Position numbers and translations under genes: made by a program. The notes under the pieces were generated by a model, which worked only from the letters and a program-made list of their open reading frames with translations, searched no databases and was not told where the DNA came from. From Paenibacillus cellulosilyticus (GTDB lineage Bacteria > Bacillota > Bacilli > Paenibacillales > Paenibacillaceae), in the NCBI RefSeq assembly GCF_003182255.1, contig NZ_QGTQ01000014.1:1-64000 (forward strand): 64,000 nucleotides of DNA, written 5' to 3'. Below, piece after piece: positions 8,694 to 18,733 of the stretch; the first letter of the stretch is position 1; each line of letters begins with the position of its first letter.

Positions 8694-9650
8694 ATGCCTA
8701 ACGAGGCGCTGAGCACGAATAGCTCGAAGCAGCTCGTAGATGCTGCGAAGCGGAATCACGCATTCCGCAATGAGAAGTCTCATCTTATGGATAAAATCAT
8801 GCCGGTCGCGTTGTTCCTGTGCGCAGCACTATCGATCGCGACGACGATCGGCATCGTTGCTACACTGATCGGCGAAACGTATCATTTCTTCGAGCAAGTT
8901 CCTTTCGTCGATTTTATAACGGGTACCAAATGGTCACCGCTTATTGAACCGAAGAGCTTCGGTATCTGGCCGCTCATCTGCGGCACGCTGCTGATCACGG
9001 TTATTGCCTGCCTCGTTGCCGTTCCGCTCGGACTGGCAAGCGCCATCTACTTAAGTGAGTATGCGCCGAAGAAGGTACGCAATATCGTGAAGCCCATTCT
9101 CGAAATACTCGCCGGCGTTCCAACGATCGTCTACGGCTACTTCGCACTTAGCTTCATCACACCGATGGTTCGCGGCATTTTCGCTGATGCCGGCGTGTTC
9201 AATGCACTGTCTGCCGGCATCGTGGTTGGCATCATGATCATCCCGATGGTCTGCTCGCTTAGTGAGGATGCGATGACGGCAGTGCCGCGCAGTTTGCGCG
9301 ATGGCGCTTACGCACTCGGGGCTACACGGTTCGAAGTTGCATTGAAGATCGTCGTTCCAGCCGCGTTCTCCGGTATTGTCGCTTCTGCTGTACTTGCGTT
9401 CTCCCGCGCAATCGGCGAGACGATGATCGTGACCGTTGCTGCAGGTTCGACACCGAAGCTGACGGCGAATCCGCTTGAAAGTATTCAGACGATGACGGCT
9501 TACATCGTGCAAGTCAGCCTTGGCGATACGCCGCATGGCAGCGTTGAGTACGGCACGATCTTCGCAGTCGGTATGACGCTGTTCGTGATTACATTCTTGC
9601 TCAACATCCTTGCACAGTATGTAGCAAGACGTTTCCGGGAGGAGTACTAA
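8694..9650 (+). CDS. pstC: Phosphate ABC transporter permease PstC
   Basis: A 318-residue membrane permease. It has an N-terminal cytosolic tail, a first hydrophobic segment ([20 protein letters not shown]), a periplasmic loop with [18 protein letters not shown], and five further membrane segments. The coupling loop is [23 protein letters not shown]. The length and the PFVDF-T-W-SP region are typical of PstC. The next gene, pstA, starts 1 base after its stop, so the two are translationally coupled. Confidence 0.94.
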   Translation: MPNEALSTNSSKQLVDAAKRNHAFRNEKSHLMDKIMPVALFLCAALSIATTIGIVATLIGETYHFFEQVPFVDFITGTKWSPLIEPKSFGIWPLICGTLLITVIACLVAVPLGLASAIYLSEYAPKKVRNIVKPILEILAGVPTIVYGYFALSFITPMVRGIFADAGVFNALSAGIVVGIMIIPMVCSLSEDAMTAVPRSLRDGAYALGATRFEVALKIVVPAAFSGIVASAVLAFSRAIGETMIVTVAAGSTPKLTANPLESIQTMTAYIVQVSLGDTPHGSVEYGTIFAVGMTLFVITFLLNILAQYVARRFREEY

Positions 9651-9651
9651 G

Positions 9652-10530
9652 ATGAACAACATCTTTGTAGATGCCAATCGTAAGCAGATTGCCGGACGCC
9701 GGCGAATCGACTTTACTTTGCGGCTGCTCTTCCTGATCGCGACGTCAATTGGCGTCATTGCTTTGATGGCGCTTCTTATCGACATCATCAGTGATGGCAT
9801 ATCGATGCTGCGGCCGGAGCTGTTCAATAACTTCCCGTCCAGACGGGCAAGCGAGGCTGGCATGAAGTCAGCTATCGTTGGCTCCCTGTACATGCTGCTT
9901 ATTATGGCGCCGCTGTCGTTCCTGCTAGGTGTAGGTGCTGCAATCTACTTGGAAGAGTATGCGAAGAAAAATCGGATTACACGTATGATCCAGCTTAATA
10001 TCAGTACGCTGGCAGGTGTGCCGTCGATTGTCTACGGTATTCTTGGCCTGACGCTGTTCGTTCGCGAACTTCATCTCGGCCGCAGCCTGCTGGCTGGCGC
10101 GTTCACAATGACGCTGCTCGTGCTGCCGATCATTATCGTATCGGCGCAGGAGGCGATTCGTGCGGTGCCGAAGTCGCGTCGTGACGCATCGTACGCGCTT
10201 GGCGCAACGAAGTGGCAGACGGTATCGCGTTCGGTGCTTCCATCTAGCATCTCCGGCATCCTGACAGGTGTCATCCTCGCGATGTCACGGGCAATCGGCG
10301 AGACGGCGCCGCTCGTTATGATCGGTGCACTCACATTCGTGGCCTTCTTACCAACAGGGCCTATGGATTCGTTCACGGTTATGCCGATCCAGATTTACAA
10401 CTGGGTATCGAGGCCGCAAGCTTCGTTCCAAGCACTTGCTGCATCCGGCATTATCGTACTGCTCGTCATGCTGCTGCTTATGAACTTATCAGCGATTCTG
10501 CTTCGCAACAAATATAACAAGCACATGTAA
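9652..10530 (+). CDS. pstA: Phosphate ABC transporter permease PstA
   Basis: A 292-residue partner permease of PstC. Six hydrophobic segments can be followed, and the EAA loop reads SRRDASYALGATKWQTVSRSVLP at about residues 172-194, followed by AMSRAIGETAPLVMIGAL, a hallmark of PstA. It overlaps no neighbour but starts within 2 bases of the pstC stop. pstB follows after 61 bases with its own strong ribosome site. Confidence 0.94.
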   Translation: MNNIFVDANRKQIAGRRRIDFTLRLLFLIATSIGVIALMALLIDIISDGISMLRPELFNNFPSRRASEAGMKSAIVGSLYMLLIMAPLSFLLGVGAAIYLEEYAKKNRITRMIQLNISTLAGVPSIVYGILGLTLFVRELHLGRSLLAGAFTMTLLVLPIIIVSAQEAIRAVPKSRRDASYALGATKWQTVSRSVLPSSISGILTGVILAMSRAIGETAPLVMIGALTFVAFLPTGPMDSFTVMPIQIYNWVSRPQASFQALAASGIIVLLVMLLLMNLSAILLRNKYNKHM

Positions 10531-10591
10531 TTCACTTGTCACGTTTCTTAGTAATTTGGTCCAGAACTATCTATAACGCGGAGGTCATCCG

Positions 10592-11365
10592 ATGCAAACG
10601 CTAACTAAAAATCAAACCTTAATCGAAATTAACCAATTAAACCTGTTCTACGGCGCATTCCATGCCCTGAAGAACGTATCGCTTCGTATTCCTGAGAAAG
10701 CGATCACCGCTTTCATCGGTCCATCCGGCTGCGGTAAATCGACGCTCCTGCGGACGTTGAACCGGATGAACGACATGATCCCTGGCACTCGCATTGAGGG
10801 CGGGATTGCGATTTCCGGAACGGACATCTATTCCGGTGATGTGGACGTCGAGACGCTGAGGAAGAAGGTCGGCATGGTGTTCCAGCAGCCGAATCCTTTT
10901 CCCAAATCGATCTACGACAACATCGCTTACGGTCCACGCCTGCATGGTATTCACGACCGTAAGAAGCTCGACGAAATCGTCGAGACGTCGCTTCGCTCCG
11001 CTGTACTGTGGGAAGAAGTGAAGGATTACCTGAAGCGTTCGGCATTCAGTCTGTCGGGCGGTCAGCAGCAGCGTCTGTGCATTGCGCGTGCACTGGCCGT
11101 TAATCCAGACATTCTGCTTATGGACGAAGCAACATCGGCACTTGACCCCATCTCGACATTGAAAATTGAAGAGTTGGCGCAAGAGCTGAAGGACCGCTAC
11201 ACGATCGTCATGGTTACGCACAACATGCATCAGGCAGCACGCGTATCGAATCAAACGGTATTTTTCCTCAATGGCGAAGTTGTTGAATATGACGAGACGG
11301 AGAAGCTGTTCTCAAACCCGACGGATCAACGAACAGAAGATTATATTAGCGGCCGTTTCGGCTAA
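10592..11365 (+). CDS. pstB: Phosphate ABC transporter ATP-binding protein PstB
   Basis: A 257-residue ATPase. Motifs in order: the A-loop Tyr in [10 protein letters not shown], Walker [30 protein letters not shown] (the PstB-specific Q-loop), signature LSGGQQQR, Walker [14 protein letters not shown], and the H-loop [12 protein letters not shown]. The C-terminal [10 protein letters not shown] is the usual PstB ending. A GCGGAGGT ribosome site precedes the ATG. phoU follows after 21 bases. Confidence 0.96.
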   Translation: MQTLTKNQTLIEINQLNLFYGAFHALKNVSLRIPEKAITAFIGPSGCGKSTLLRTLNRMNDMIPGTRIEGGIAISGTDIYSGDVDVETLRKKVGMVFQQPNPFPKSIYDNIAYGPRLHGIHDRKKLDEIVETSLRSAVLWEEVKDYLKRSAFSLSGGQQQRLCIARALAVNPDILLMDEATSALDPISTLKIEELAQELKDRYTIVMVTHNMHQAARVSNQTVFFLNGEVVEYDETEKLFSNPTDQRTEDYISGRFG

Positions 11366-11386
11366 GCTTGAAGGAGTTGTATTTGG

Positions 11387-12043
11387 ATGACACCGCGTAA
11401 AGAATTTGACCATGGTTTGGACCAGCTCCATGCAATGCTCGTTGAGATGGGTGAACGAGTAGAGCGTGCACTGAGCGAGGCGATGGAATCGCTCAAAACA
11501 TTGGATACGGCCCGTGCAACGAGCGTTATTGCATCCGATCCAGAGGTTAACCGCCTCGAGGAGAAAATTGAAGAACTCGGCTCTAAGCTGATTGTGACGC
11601 AGCAGCCGGTAGCGAAGGATCTTCGCCGCATTCTGTCCGCATTCAAGATCGCCAGCGACCTGGAGCGGATGGGCGACTTATCGCTCGATATCGCGAAAGT
11701 AACGCTGCGCCTCGAAGGTCAAACGTTGATCAAGCCGTTGATCGACCTGCCTCGCATGGCAGAAATCGTACAAGTGATGATCAACGAATCGATCCAATCG
11801 TTCGTTAGAGAAGATGTCGGTCTTGCTTACAAAATGGCGAAGGACGACGATCATGTTGACGCCCTGTACAAGCAAATCACGCGCGAGCTGTGGTCTCTCA
11901 TGTTCGAGAATCCGCAGACGATCTCACAATCGATGCAGCTGAACTTCGTTGGTCGTTTCATCGAGCGTATCGCCGATCATGCGACGAACATTGGTGAGAG
12001 CGTTGTGTATCTCGTAACGGGTAAGCGCCCGGATTTGAACTAG
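11387..12043 (+). CDS. phoU: Phosphate transport regulator PhoU
   Basis: A 218-residue all-helical protein of two similar three-helix halves, each with a metal-binding E/D-rich motif (EVNRLEEKIEE in the first half and DDDHVDALYKQ in the second). PhoU restrains Pst uptake and PhoR/PhoP signalling when phosphate is plentiful. The end of the second half, VGRFIERIADHATNIGESVVYLVTG, is the usual family signature. It is the last gene of the pst operon; an intrinsic terminator follows. Confidence 0.95.
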   Translation: MTPRKEFDHGLDQLHAMLVEMGERVERALSEAMESLKTLDTARATSVIASDPEVNRLEEKIEELGSKLIVTQQPVAKDLRRILSAFKIASDLERMGDLSLDIAKVTLRLEGQTLIKPLIDLPRMAEIVQVMINESIQSFVREDVGLAYKMAKDDDHVDALYKQITRELWSLMFENPQTISQSMQLNFVGRFIERIADHATNIGESVVYLVTGKRPDLN

Positions 12044-12057
12044 AATATGGTTTTGAG

Positions 12058-12102
12058 GATCGGCTAGCAGCTTTGGATTTGAGCTGTTGGCCGGTCTTTT
12101 TC
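12058..12102 (+). terminator. Terminator of the pst-phoU operon
   Basis: CGGCTAGCAGCT pairs with AGCTGTTGGCCG (with G-U pairs), followed by a T-rich tract. Confidence 0.75.
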
Positions 12103-12186
12103 TATCTGGAAGGATGCTGAAAAGATATGGAAAAACGCGTTGTAACGAAAACGCTTTTATATTTTTTAGGAATGGAAAGAAGGGGC

Positions 12187-12235
12187 TATACAATATTGGT
12201 AGTTGTTGCTATAATTCGTTTTGTAAGCGCTATCT
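12187..12235 (+). promoter_or_regulatory. Promoter with an overlapping cre site for the GH74 gene
   Basis: TATACA (12187-12192), 17 bases, TATAAT (12210-12215), then TGTAAGCGCTATCT at 12222-12235. The last matches the cre consensus TGWAANCGNTNWCA at 13 of 14 positions. A cre just downstream of the transcription start implies CcpA-mediated glucose repression. No gene is evident between phoU and this promoter, nor in the 120-base leader after it. Confidence 0.6.
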
Positions 12236-12356
12236 TTGCAGTCATTTTCGAAAACGATTTCGGAATTGAGTGTGGGAACAGAAATAGAATGACAAGAACA
12301 GCGCTTTTAGGTGATTGGCGTGCTAGACAAATTCATTTGTTGGGGGAATGCACAGC

Positions 12357-15300
12357 ATGATCAAGAAATGGTTAAGTGTGAGCGTTGCAGCGGTACTGTT
12401 AACCGGTTCAATCGGTTTAACTGGCGCTGCGCCGAAGGCATCGGCTGCTGATCAGTCGATTGCAAGCGAGCAGTACAATTGGGGAAGAGCGACCGTTGTA
12501 GGCGGTGGCTTCATTCCGGGTATTATTTTCAACCAGAAGGAAAAGGATCTCATCTACGCACGGACGGATATGGGCGGTGCATACCGCTGGGATGCTGCAA
12601 CGAGCACATGGAAGCAGCTGCTTGACTTCGTAAGTATGGAAGAGTGGAATATGATGGGGGTCGAAAGTCTTGCGACTGACCCGGTTGAACCGAATCGACT
12701 GTATGTTGCTGCGGGTACGTATTCGAATGACTTTACGAAAATGAACGGCGTCATGCTTCGTTCAACGGATAAAGGCGAGACCTGGCAGCGAACCGAACTG
12801 CCTTTCAAGTTCGGCGGCAACATGCCAGGACGCTCGATGGGTGAACGGTTGGTCATTGACCCGAACAATAACAGTGTGCTCTATTTTGGAGCGCGTAACG
12901 ACAATGGGCTCTGGCGTAGTACAGACTATGGTGCAACATGGAGTAAGGTTGAGAGCTTCACAGCACCAACAGATGTGAAGGAATATTATGGCGGAACGGT
13001 AGGACCTGTATGGATTACATTCGATCCTACAACGGGCTCGGCTGGTCAAACGACTCAAACGATCTATGTCGGGGTAGCTGATAGAGATACAAGCATTTAT
13101 CGAAGCACAGATGGCGGTACAACGTGGGAACCGGTACCAGACCAGCCGAAGCAGGGCTTCTTGCCGCATCATGGCGTATTGTCCTCCACCGGCCAGCTGT
13201 ACATTACGTATAACTCTGAAATCGGTCCTTATGACGGTGGAACGGGATCGGTCTGGAAGTTCGATACGACGACTGGCGTATGGACCGACATTAGCCCTAG
13301 TGGGGTAGGCAATACGGAGAATCCATACGGTGGATTAGCGGTTGATGCACAGCATCCAGATACGATTATGGTGTCGACGTTGAACAAATGGTACCCGGAC
13401 GATAATATTTATCGCAGTACAGACGGCGGCGCAACATGGAAGCCATTCTTCACGCTAGACTATTCAGTAGGCTGGCCGCCGGCACGCGATAACAACTATA
13501 CGATCGATTACAGTAAGGCACCTTGGCTCGATTGGGGCGAAATCAAGGATCCAACGCAGACACCAGAGCGCAGTCCGAAGCTGGGTTGGATGATGGGTGA
13601 TCTGGAGATCGATCCATTCAACTCGGATCGGATGATGTATGGAACAGGCGCAACGTTGTACGGATCGCTTAATGCGACTGCACTTGATTCAGATGAGAAC
13701 GTTAATATTGAAGTGATGGCGAGCGGAATTGAAGAGACGGCGGTTAATGGTCTGATTAGTACGCCTGAAGGAGCCTCGCTGCTCAGTGCGATGGGCGACA
13801 TCGGAGGCTTCCGGCATGAAGATCTTACGAAGGCACCATCGATGATTACGAATCCGTATATTGGGTCGGCAACCGATATTGATTACGCCGAGCTCAATTC
13901 GAATATTGTTGTCCGCGTTGGTTATGCTGATGGTGACTCGCCGGATATCGGCATCTCGCAGGATAACGGTGTAACATGGACGCCGGGGACGAATGTTGGT
14001 TCGCAATCCGGCGCAGGCTGGGTTGCAGTCAGCGCGAACGGCGGTTCTATCGTATGGTCGTCATCTAATGATCCTGTTAATTATTCTACCGATCTTGGCT
14101 CGACGTGGACGGAATCGCAAGGCATTCCGCAAGGAGCAGTCGTATCCTCGGACCGCGTTAATCCGAACAAGATTTATGGCACGTACGAAGGCACTTTCTA
14201 TGTCAGTACGGATGGCGGCGCTACGTTCTCGGCTCAAGCGACGGGACTGCCAGAAGGACTAAATAGCAAGTTCAAAGCTGTGCCGGGCAAAGAAGGCGAC
14301 ATCTGGATTGCTGGAGCGAAGAACGAAGATCATCCAGAGCTTCCATATGGCTTGTTCCACTCTACGGATTCAGGAAGCACGTTTACGAAGGTGAGTTCTG
14401 TTGTAGAAGCAGCAACGGTTGGTTTCGGTAAGGCAGCTCCGAATCAAACGTACCCGGCCATCTATATGAACGCGAAGCTGGATGGAAACTATGGCTTCTA
14501 TCGTTCGAACGACGGAGGATCGACTTGGGTCCGAATTAATGATGACCAGCATCAATATGCGAACGCTAATCGTGCCATTACAGGCGATCCTAATGTATAC
14601 GGACGCGTCTACATCGCAACGAACGGATTCGGTATTGTAGTCGGTGATACGACGATTCCGAACCCGACGACGCCAACAGATCCAATTACACCGACAACAC
14701 CAACAACACCGACGACATCGGGTGGACGGTTTGTAGCAGCAGATTCGACTGATTCGGGTCAGGGCACGACGAATCCGATTGATCAGAGCGGAGGAGAAGA
14801 GTCGAATAATCTCCCAACAGATTCGTTCAAGGACATTGGTTCGCTGTCGACAGAGATGCAGGATGCGATTCACTATTTGTACAAGCAGGGGGTTGTAAAT
14901 GGTATTACGAGCACAACATTCGCTCCACAAGCTCAGCTTACTCGCGCTCAGTTTATTACGATGATTCTACGGGCACTCGGCATTGAACCCGGCGGTACGT
15001 CCAGCTTCAATGATGTAGCATCTACAGCATGGTATGCAGGGTATATCGGAGCAGCGCAGGAAGCGGGAATCGTTACTGGCGGCGGCAATGGGAATTTCGA
15101 TCCGAATCGGCCGATTACTAGACAAGAGCTGTGTGTCATTTTGCTTCGTGCGCTGCAAGCCAAAGGTTATACGCTTGATGGCATTGGTAGTGGAACATCT
15201 TCCGCATTTAAGGACGCTGACTCCATTGCTGCCTATGCGGCGGACGCTGTAGAACAGCTTGTGCAAGCGGGTATTGTACAAGGCCGTCCGAATGGAACAT

Positions 15301-15383
15301 TCGGTGCGCAAGATCAAGCGAATCGCGGAGAAGCAGCAGTTCTGATGTATCGCCTGCTTCAACAGCTTCAATCTCTTCAATAA
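12357..15383 (+). CDS. Secreted GH74 xyloglucanase with three SLH domains
   Basis: A protein of about 1008 residues. ATG 12357 is preferred over 12348 because GGGGGA lies 9 bases before it. It has a Sec signal peptide ending near SAADQS, then a GH74 double seven-bladed propeller of about 700 residues with many STDGGxTW blade repeats. Candidate catalytic aspartates are in ARTDMGGAYRWD and in MGDLEIDPFNSD, matching the two known GH74 acid positions. A Thr/Pro linker (TPTTPTTPTTSGG) follows. The last about 190 residues are three SLH domains (starting SFKDIGSL, SFNDVAST and AFKDADSI), which should hold the enzyme on the cell wall. No carbohydrate-binding module is present. The expected role is cell-surface attack on xyloglucan. 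It is a single-gene unit. Confidence 0.9.
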   Translation: MIKKWLSVSVAAVLLTGSIGLTGAAPKASAADQSIASEQYNWGRATVVGGGFIPGIIFNQKEKDLIYARTDMGGAYRWDAATSTWKQLLDFVSMEEWNMMGVESLATDPVEPNRLYVAAGTYSNDFTKMNGVMLRSTDKGETWQRTELPFKFGGNMPGRSMGERLVIDPNNNSVLYFGARNDNGLWRSTDYGATWSKVESFTAPTDVKEYYGGTVGPVWITFDPTTGSAGQTTQTIYVGVADRDTSIYRSTDGGTTWEPVPDQPKQGFLPHHGVLSSTGQLYITYNSEIGPYDGGTGSVWKFDTTTGVWTDISPSGVGNTENPYGGLAVDAQHPDTIMVSTLNKWYPDDNIYRSTDGGATWKPFFTLDYSVGWPPARDNNYTIDYSKAPWLDWGEIKDPTQTPERSPKLGWMMGDLEIDPFNSDRMMYGTGATLYGSLNATALDSDENVNIEVMASGIEETAVNGLISTPEGASLLSAMGDIGGFRHEDLTKAPSMITNPYIGSATDIDYAELNSNIVVRVGYADGDSPDIGISQDNGVTWTPGTNVGSQSGAGWVAVSANGGSIVWSSSNDPVNYSTDLGSTWTESQGIPQGAVVSSDRVNPNKIYGTYEGTFYVSTDGGATFSAQATGLPEGLNSKFKAVPGKEGDIWIAGAKNEDHPELPYGLFHSTDSGSTFTKVSSVVEAATVGFGKAAPNQTYPAIYMNAKLDGNYGFYRSNDGGSTWVRINDDQHQYANANRAITGDPNVYGRVYIATNGFGIVVGDTTIPNPTTPTDPITPTTPTTPTTSGGRFVAADSTDSGQGTTNPIDQSGGEESNNLPTDSFKDIGSLSTEMQDAIHYLYKQGVVNGITSTTFAPQAQLTRAQFITMILRALGIEPGGTSSFNDVASTAWYAGYIGAAQEAGIVTGGGNGNFDPNRPITRQELCVILLRALQAKGYTLDGIGSGTSSAFKDADSIAAYAADAVEQLVQAGIVQGRPNGTFGAQDQANRGEAAVLMYRLLQQLQSLQ

Positions 15384-15395
15384 CGATTAATAGAC

Positions 15396-15440
15396 GGCCG
15401 TATCATCCTGCGCGTATGCACGGGATGTTACGGCTTTCTT
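15396..15440 (+). terminator. Terminator of the GH74 gene
   Basis: GCCGTATCATCC and GGATGTTACGGC form an imperfect stem followed by TTTCTTT. Confidence 0.6.
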
Positions 15441-15552
15441 TGCTCTTCGAAGGCAAAGCGATGACGAGGCAGAGCGATGTCCATTTATGGTATGATAGTA
15501 AGCAGTAAAAGGCAGAAATGTACTTATTAATGATGCAGGAGAGATGCCGCCA

Positions 15553-18225
15553 ATGGACAAGTGGATATTGATCGACGGCAACAGTATTGCTAACCGGGCT
15601 TTCTACGCGATGCCGCCGCTGACGAATGCAAGCGGATTACATACGAATGCAGTATATGGCTTCACGACTATGCTGCTTAAGCTGTTAGAGGAAGAGAAGC
15701 CGACTCACATGTTAGTCGCTTTCGATGCCGGCAAGGTGACGTTCCGTCACGAAGGGTATGGCGATTACAAAGGTGGGCGTCAGAAGACGCCGTCCGAGCT
15801 ATCCGAACAATTCCCGCTTATCAAAGAGCTGCTCAAATCGTTTGGCATCAGCCAGTTCGAGCTATCCGGCTATGAGGCTGATGACATTATCGGTACGCTG
15901 ACGCGCATGGCGGACGAACAAGGTGCAGAAGCGCTTGTCGTATCCGGCGATAAGGATATGCTGCAGCTCGCTTCTAATCAAGTAACGGTTGCGATCACAC
16001 GCAAAGGTGTAAGTGAGGTTGAGCGCTATTCGCCAGCTGAAATTCAAGAAAAGTACGGTCTTGTGCCGCTGCAAATTATAGACCTGAAAGGTCTTATGGG
16101 CGATACGTCCGACAACATCCCGGGCATTCCGGGTGTCGGCGAGAAAACCGCGCTAAAGCTGCTGCATGAATACGGCTCGGTTGAGCAGGTGCTCGAGCAT
16201 TCCGGTGATTTGAAAGGCAAGATGAAGGAGAAGGTCGAGCAGCACAAAGACGATGCGATCATGAGCAAGAAGCTGGCGACGATTTTCCGCGAGGTGCCGC
16301 TGGAGCAGGGTGTCGAGGAAATGAAGTACAGCGGCTACGAGAAGCCGGTGCTGGCTGAGGCGTTCCGTAAGCTGGAGTTCAAATCGCTGATGGAGCGTCT
16401 TGATCTGACGGGAGAAGCGGTTGGAGCAGAGGGTGCTGCGCAGGAAGCGGCGAATCTGACCATCGTATCTGTAACCGCTGAAGATGACGATGCACTCGCA
16501 TCACTGGCGAGCATGCTCCCGAAGGTAGAGAGCATTTACTCCGAAGTGATTGGCGATAACCCGCATCAGAGCGAGACGGTTGCCATTGCAGTCGCATCGC
16601 CTGATGTGATTCATGTGGTGCCGCTTGCTGAGGTGCAGACGGAGGCACTCGGGTTCTTCCGCGAATGGCTTGCGTCGGCGGATGCGTCTAAGACCGGCTT
16701 CGATATGCATCGCGTCGAGCTGTCGCTCGCTTGGCATGGCGTGTCGATCAAGGGTATCGCATTTGATGTGCAGCTTGCTGCGTACCTGCTGGATCCAACG
16801 TCGACGGATTCGGCACAGACGATCAGCGGCTTATGCGGCAAATATGGCCTGCCAGGTGTCGCTTCGGATGAAGCGGTCTACGGCAAGGGAGCGAAGTTCA
16901 AGCTGCCAGAAACAGAAGCACTGCATGCGTTCATCGCAGCAAAGGCGGATGCGGTTCGCCATCTAGCGGACAAGCAGCGTGCGGAGCTGGAGAAGTCGGG
17001 CATGTACAAGCTGTATTACGACCTAGAGCAGCCGTTGTCTCGTGTTCTTGCAGGTATGGAGCTGCAGGGCATTAAGGCCGATGCATCCGTTATTGAGCAG
17101 CTTGGTGCGGAGCTGGAAGGCCGCGTGCTGGAGCTGAAAGGTAAAATCTATGAGCTTGCGGGTATGGAGTTCAACATTGGTTCGCCGAAGCAACTTGGTG
17201 AAGTGTTGTTCGAGAAGCTTGGTTTGCCGGTGAAAAAGAAAACAAAGACGGGTTACTCTACCGATGCGGACGTGCTCGAAGAGCTGGCGCCGTACCATGA
17301 CATTATTCCGTCGATTCTGATGTACCGCCAGCTGTCTAAGCTGCAATCGACGTATGTGGAAGGCTTGCTCAAGGAAATTCGTCCGAATACCGGACATATC
17401 CATACGTTCTATCGGCAGACGATCGCCGCGACGGGACGTCTGAGCAGTCAATATCCGAATCTGCAGAACATTCCAATCCGTCTGGAAGAAGGACGTAAGA
17501 TCCGTAAAGCGTTCGTGCCATCCGAGCCGGGCTGGTACATGCTCGCTGCCGACTATTCGCAGATCGAGCTGCGCGTGCTCGCACACATCTCGGGTGACCA
17601 AGGCTTGAAGGATGCATTCCTGCACGATATGGACATCCATACGAAGACGGCATCCGACGTATTCGGCGTTCAACCAGAAGATGTTGATTCGAATATGCGC
17701 CGCCAAGCAAAGGCGGTTAACTTTGGTATCGTCTACGGCATTAGCGACTTCGGTCTCTCGAACAACCTCGGCATTACGCGGAAGGAAGCGGCACAGTTCA
17801 TCGAGCAATATTTTGCCGCATTCCAAGGGGTTCGCAAGTACATGGACGACATCGTCATGCAAGCACGTCACGATGGTTATGTGACAACGCTGCTGGAGCG
17901 CCGCCGTTATCTGCCAGAGATCAAGGCATCGAACTTCAACCTGCGCTCGTTCGCTGAACGGACCGCGATGAATACGCCGATCCAAGGTACGGCTGCAGAT
18001 ATTATTAAGCTTGCAATGGTTAAGATGGATCAAGAGCTTCGCAACCGCGGACTGAAGAGCCGCATGCTGCTGCAGGTGCATGACGAACTTGTATTCGAAG
18101 TGCCAGAAGACGAGCTGGAGATGATGAAGAGTCTCGTGCCGGAAGTGATGGAGAGCGCGATTGAGCTGGATGTTCCGCTGAAGGCAGACGTCAGCTACGG
18201 GCACAACTGGTACGAAGCGAAGTAG
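15553..18225 (+). CDS. polA: DNA polymerase I
   Basis: About 890 residues. ATG 15553 (MDKWILIDGNS) is 10 bases after AGGAGAG and is preferred over ATG 15544. Residues 1 to about 290 are the 5'-3' flap nuclease (LIDGNSIANRAFYAMP, GYEADDIIGTL, and the helix-hairpin-helix IPGIPGVGEKTA). About 300-480 is a degenerate 3'-5' exonuclease domain in which the DEDD residues are not recognisable, as in other Bacillales. About 500-890 is the polymerase with motif A DYSQIELRVLAHISGD, motif B RRQAKAVNFGIVYG and motif C QVHDELVFEVP. It functions in Okazaki fragment maturation and excision repair. In Bacillales mutM usually follows directly; here about 9 kb of accessory genes intervene. Confidence 0.97.
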   Translation: MDKWILIDGNSIANRAFYAMPPLTNASGLHTNAVYGFTTMLLKLLEEEKPTHMLVAFDAGKVTFRHEGYGDYKGGRQKTPSELSEQFPLIKELLKSFGISQFELSGYEADDIIGTLTRMADEQGAEALVVSGDKDMLQLASNQVTVAITRKGVSEVERYSPAEIQEKYGLVPLQIIDLKGLMGDTSDNIPGIPGVGEKTALKLLHEYGSVEQVLEHSGDLKGKMKEKVEQHKDDAIMSKKLATIFREVPLEQGVEEMKYSGYEKPVLAEAFRKLEFKSLMERLDLTGEAVGAEGAAQEAANLTIVSVTAEDDDALASLASMLPKVESIYSEVIGDNPHQSETVAIAVASPDVIHVVPLAEVQTEALGFFREWLASADASKTGFDMHRVELSLAWHGVSIKGIAFDVQLAAYLLDPTSTDSAQTISGLCGKYGLPGVASDEAVYGKGAKFKLPETEALHAFIAAKADAVRHLADKQRAELEKSGMYKLYYDLEQPLSRVLAGMELQGIKADASVIEQLGAELEGRVLELKGKIYELAGMEFNIGSPKQLGEVLFEKLGLPVKKKTKTGYSTDADVLEELAPYHDIIPSILMYRQLSKLQSTYVEGLLKEIRPNTGHIHTFYRQTIAATGRLSSQYPNLQNIPIRLEEGRKIRKAFVPSEPGWYMLAADYSQIELRVLAHISGDQGLKDAFLHDMDIHTKTASDVFGVQPEDVDSNMRRQAKAVNFGIVYGISDFGLSNNLGITRKEAAQFIEQYFAAFQGVRKYMDDIVMQARHDGYVTTLLERRRYLPEIKASNFNLRSFAERTAMNTPIQGTAADIIKLAMVKMDQELRNRGLKSRMLLQVHDELVFEVPEDELEMMKSLVPEVMESAIELDVPLKADVSYGHNWYEAK

Positions 18226-18258
18226 GATTGGCCAATGGAACCAGCACCTATTTGTTTT

Positions 18259-18302
18259 AGAGCACTTCAGGCTAAAGTCCGAAGTGCTCTTTCTTCGTTT
18301 TT
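18259..18302 (+). terminator. Terminator of polA
   Basis: AGAGCACTTC pairs with GAAGTGCTCT, followed by a T-rich run. The next 210 bases (18303-18514) carry no gene; the short word GCCGGACATCCG occurs there twice. Confidence 0.8.
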
Positions 18303-18514
18303 AAGTACTGTTTTACTCTGTTCTTCGGTCTCGAAGATACTAATATCCTCCTCAATGTATGGCCGGACATCCGAGTGCTCAGGCAAGCATCATCTGTCGA
18401 AGTTTCTTTCATAGATTTGGAATAACATTCAAATAAGCCGGACATCCGTTTGGATGTTAGCTTGGGAGATACAAATCGTTGCTGACCGAGGGAACTTCTT
18501 CTGATATACCCCCG

Positions 18515-18733
18515 TTATTCAATCGCTCCGACATCGGCTAAGGTAACCCGTACGTCGTAATGAATCTCCGCTTCTTTGAATGCGTCTTCCCAATGCTCCT
18601 GTACCTTTGAGAAAGCTGTGTATTCATAGGCTCTTGCATAGTCGCCGATCCCGATCGGATCAAGCTTATTCTTCTGGAGCTTCTTCAATAACGCTTCCAG
18701 TTGCTTACGCACTTCATCGCCACAAGCAAGCTC
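18515..18733 (-). pseudogene. Remnant of gerAC (Ger(x)C lipoprotein), C-terminus only
   Basis: About 70 residues remain: LACGDEVRKQLEALLKKLQ, then KLDPIGIGDYARAY, SKVQEHWEDAF and a beta-rich VRVTLADVGAIE ending. This is the C-terminal end of a Ger(x)C-type germinant-receptor subunit (pattern: helix, D-x-x-G-x-G, W-x-x-x-F, final beta strand). An intact GerAC has roughly 370-400 residues with a lipoprotein signal. Everything before the last helix is missing, and the frame runs directly out of the truncated 3' end of gerAB. One deletion removing the end of gerAB and most of gerAC explains the arrangement. It cannot make a functional C subunit. Confidence 0.75.

Noticed and set aside
12087-12360. 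Two overlapping short open frames between phoU and the GH74 gene
   Set aside because: They run through the phoU terminator, the GH74 promoter and the cre site, and lack family features. One begins inside the terminator.
17023-18204. A 393-codon minus-strand open frame opposite polA
   Set aside because: It lies entirely under the conserved polymerase domain, has atypical composition and no start signals.
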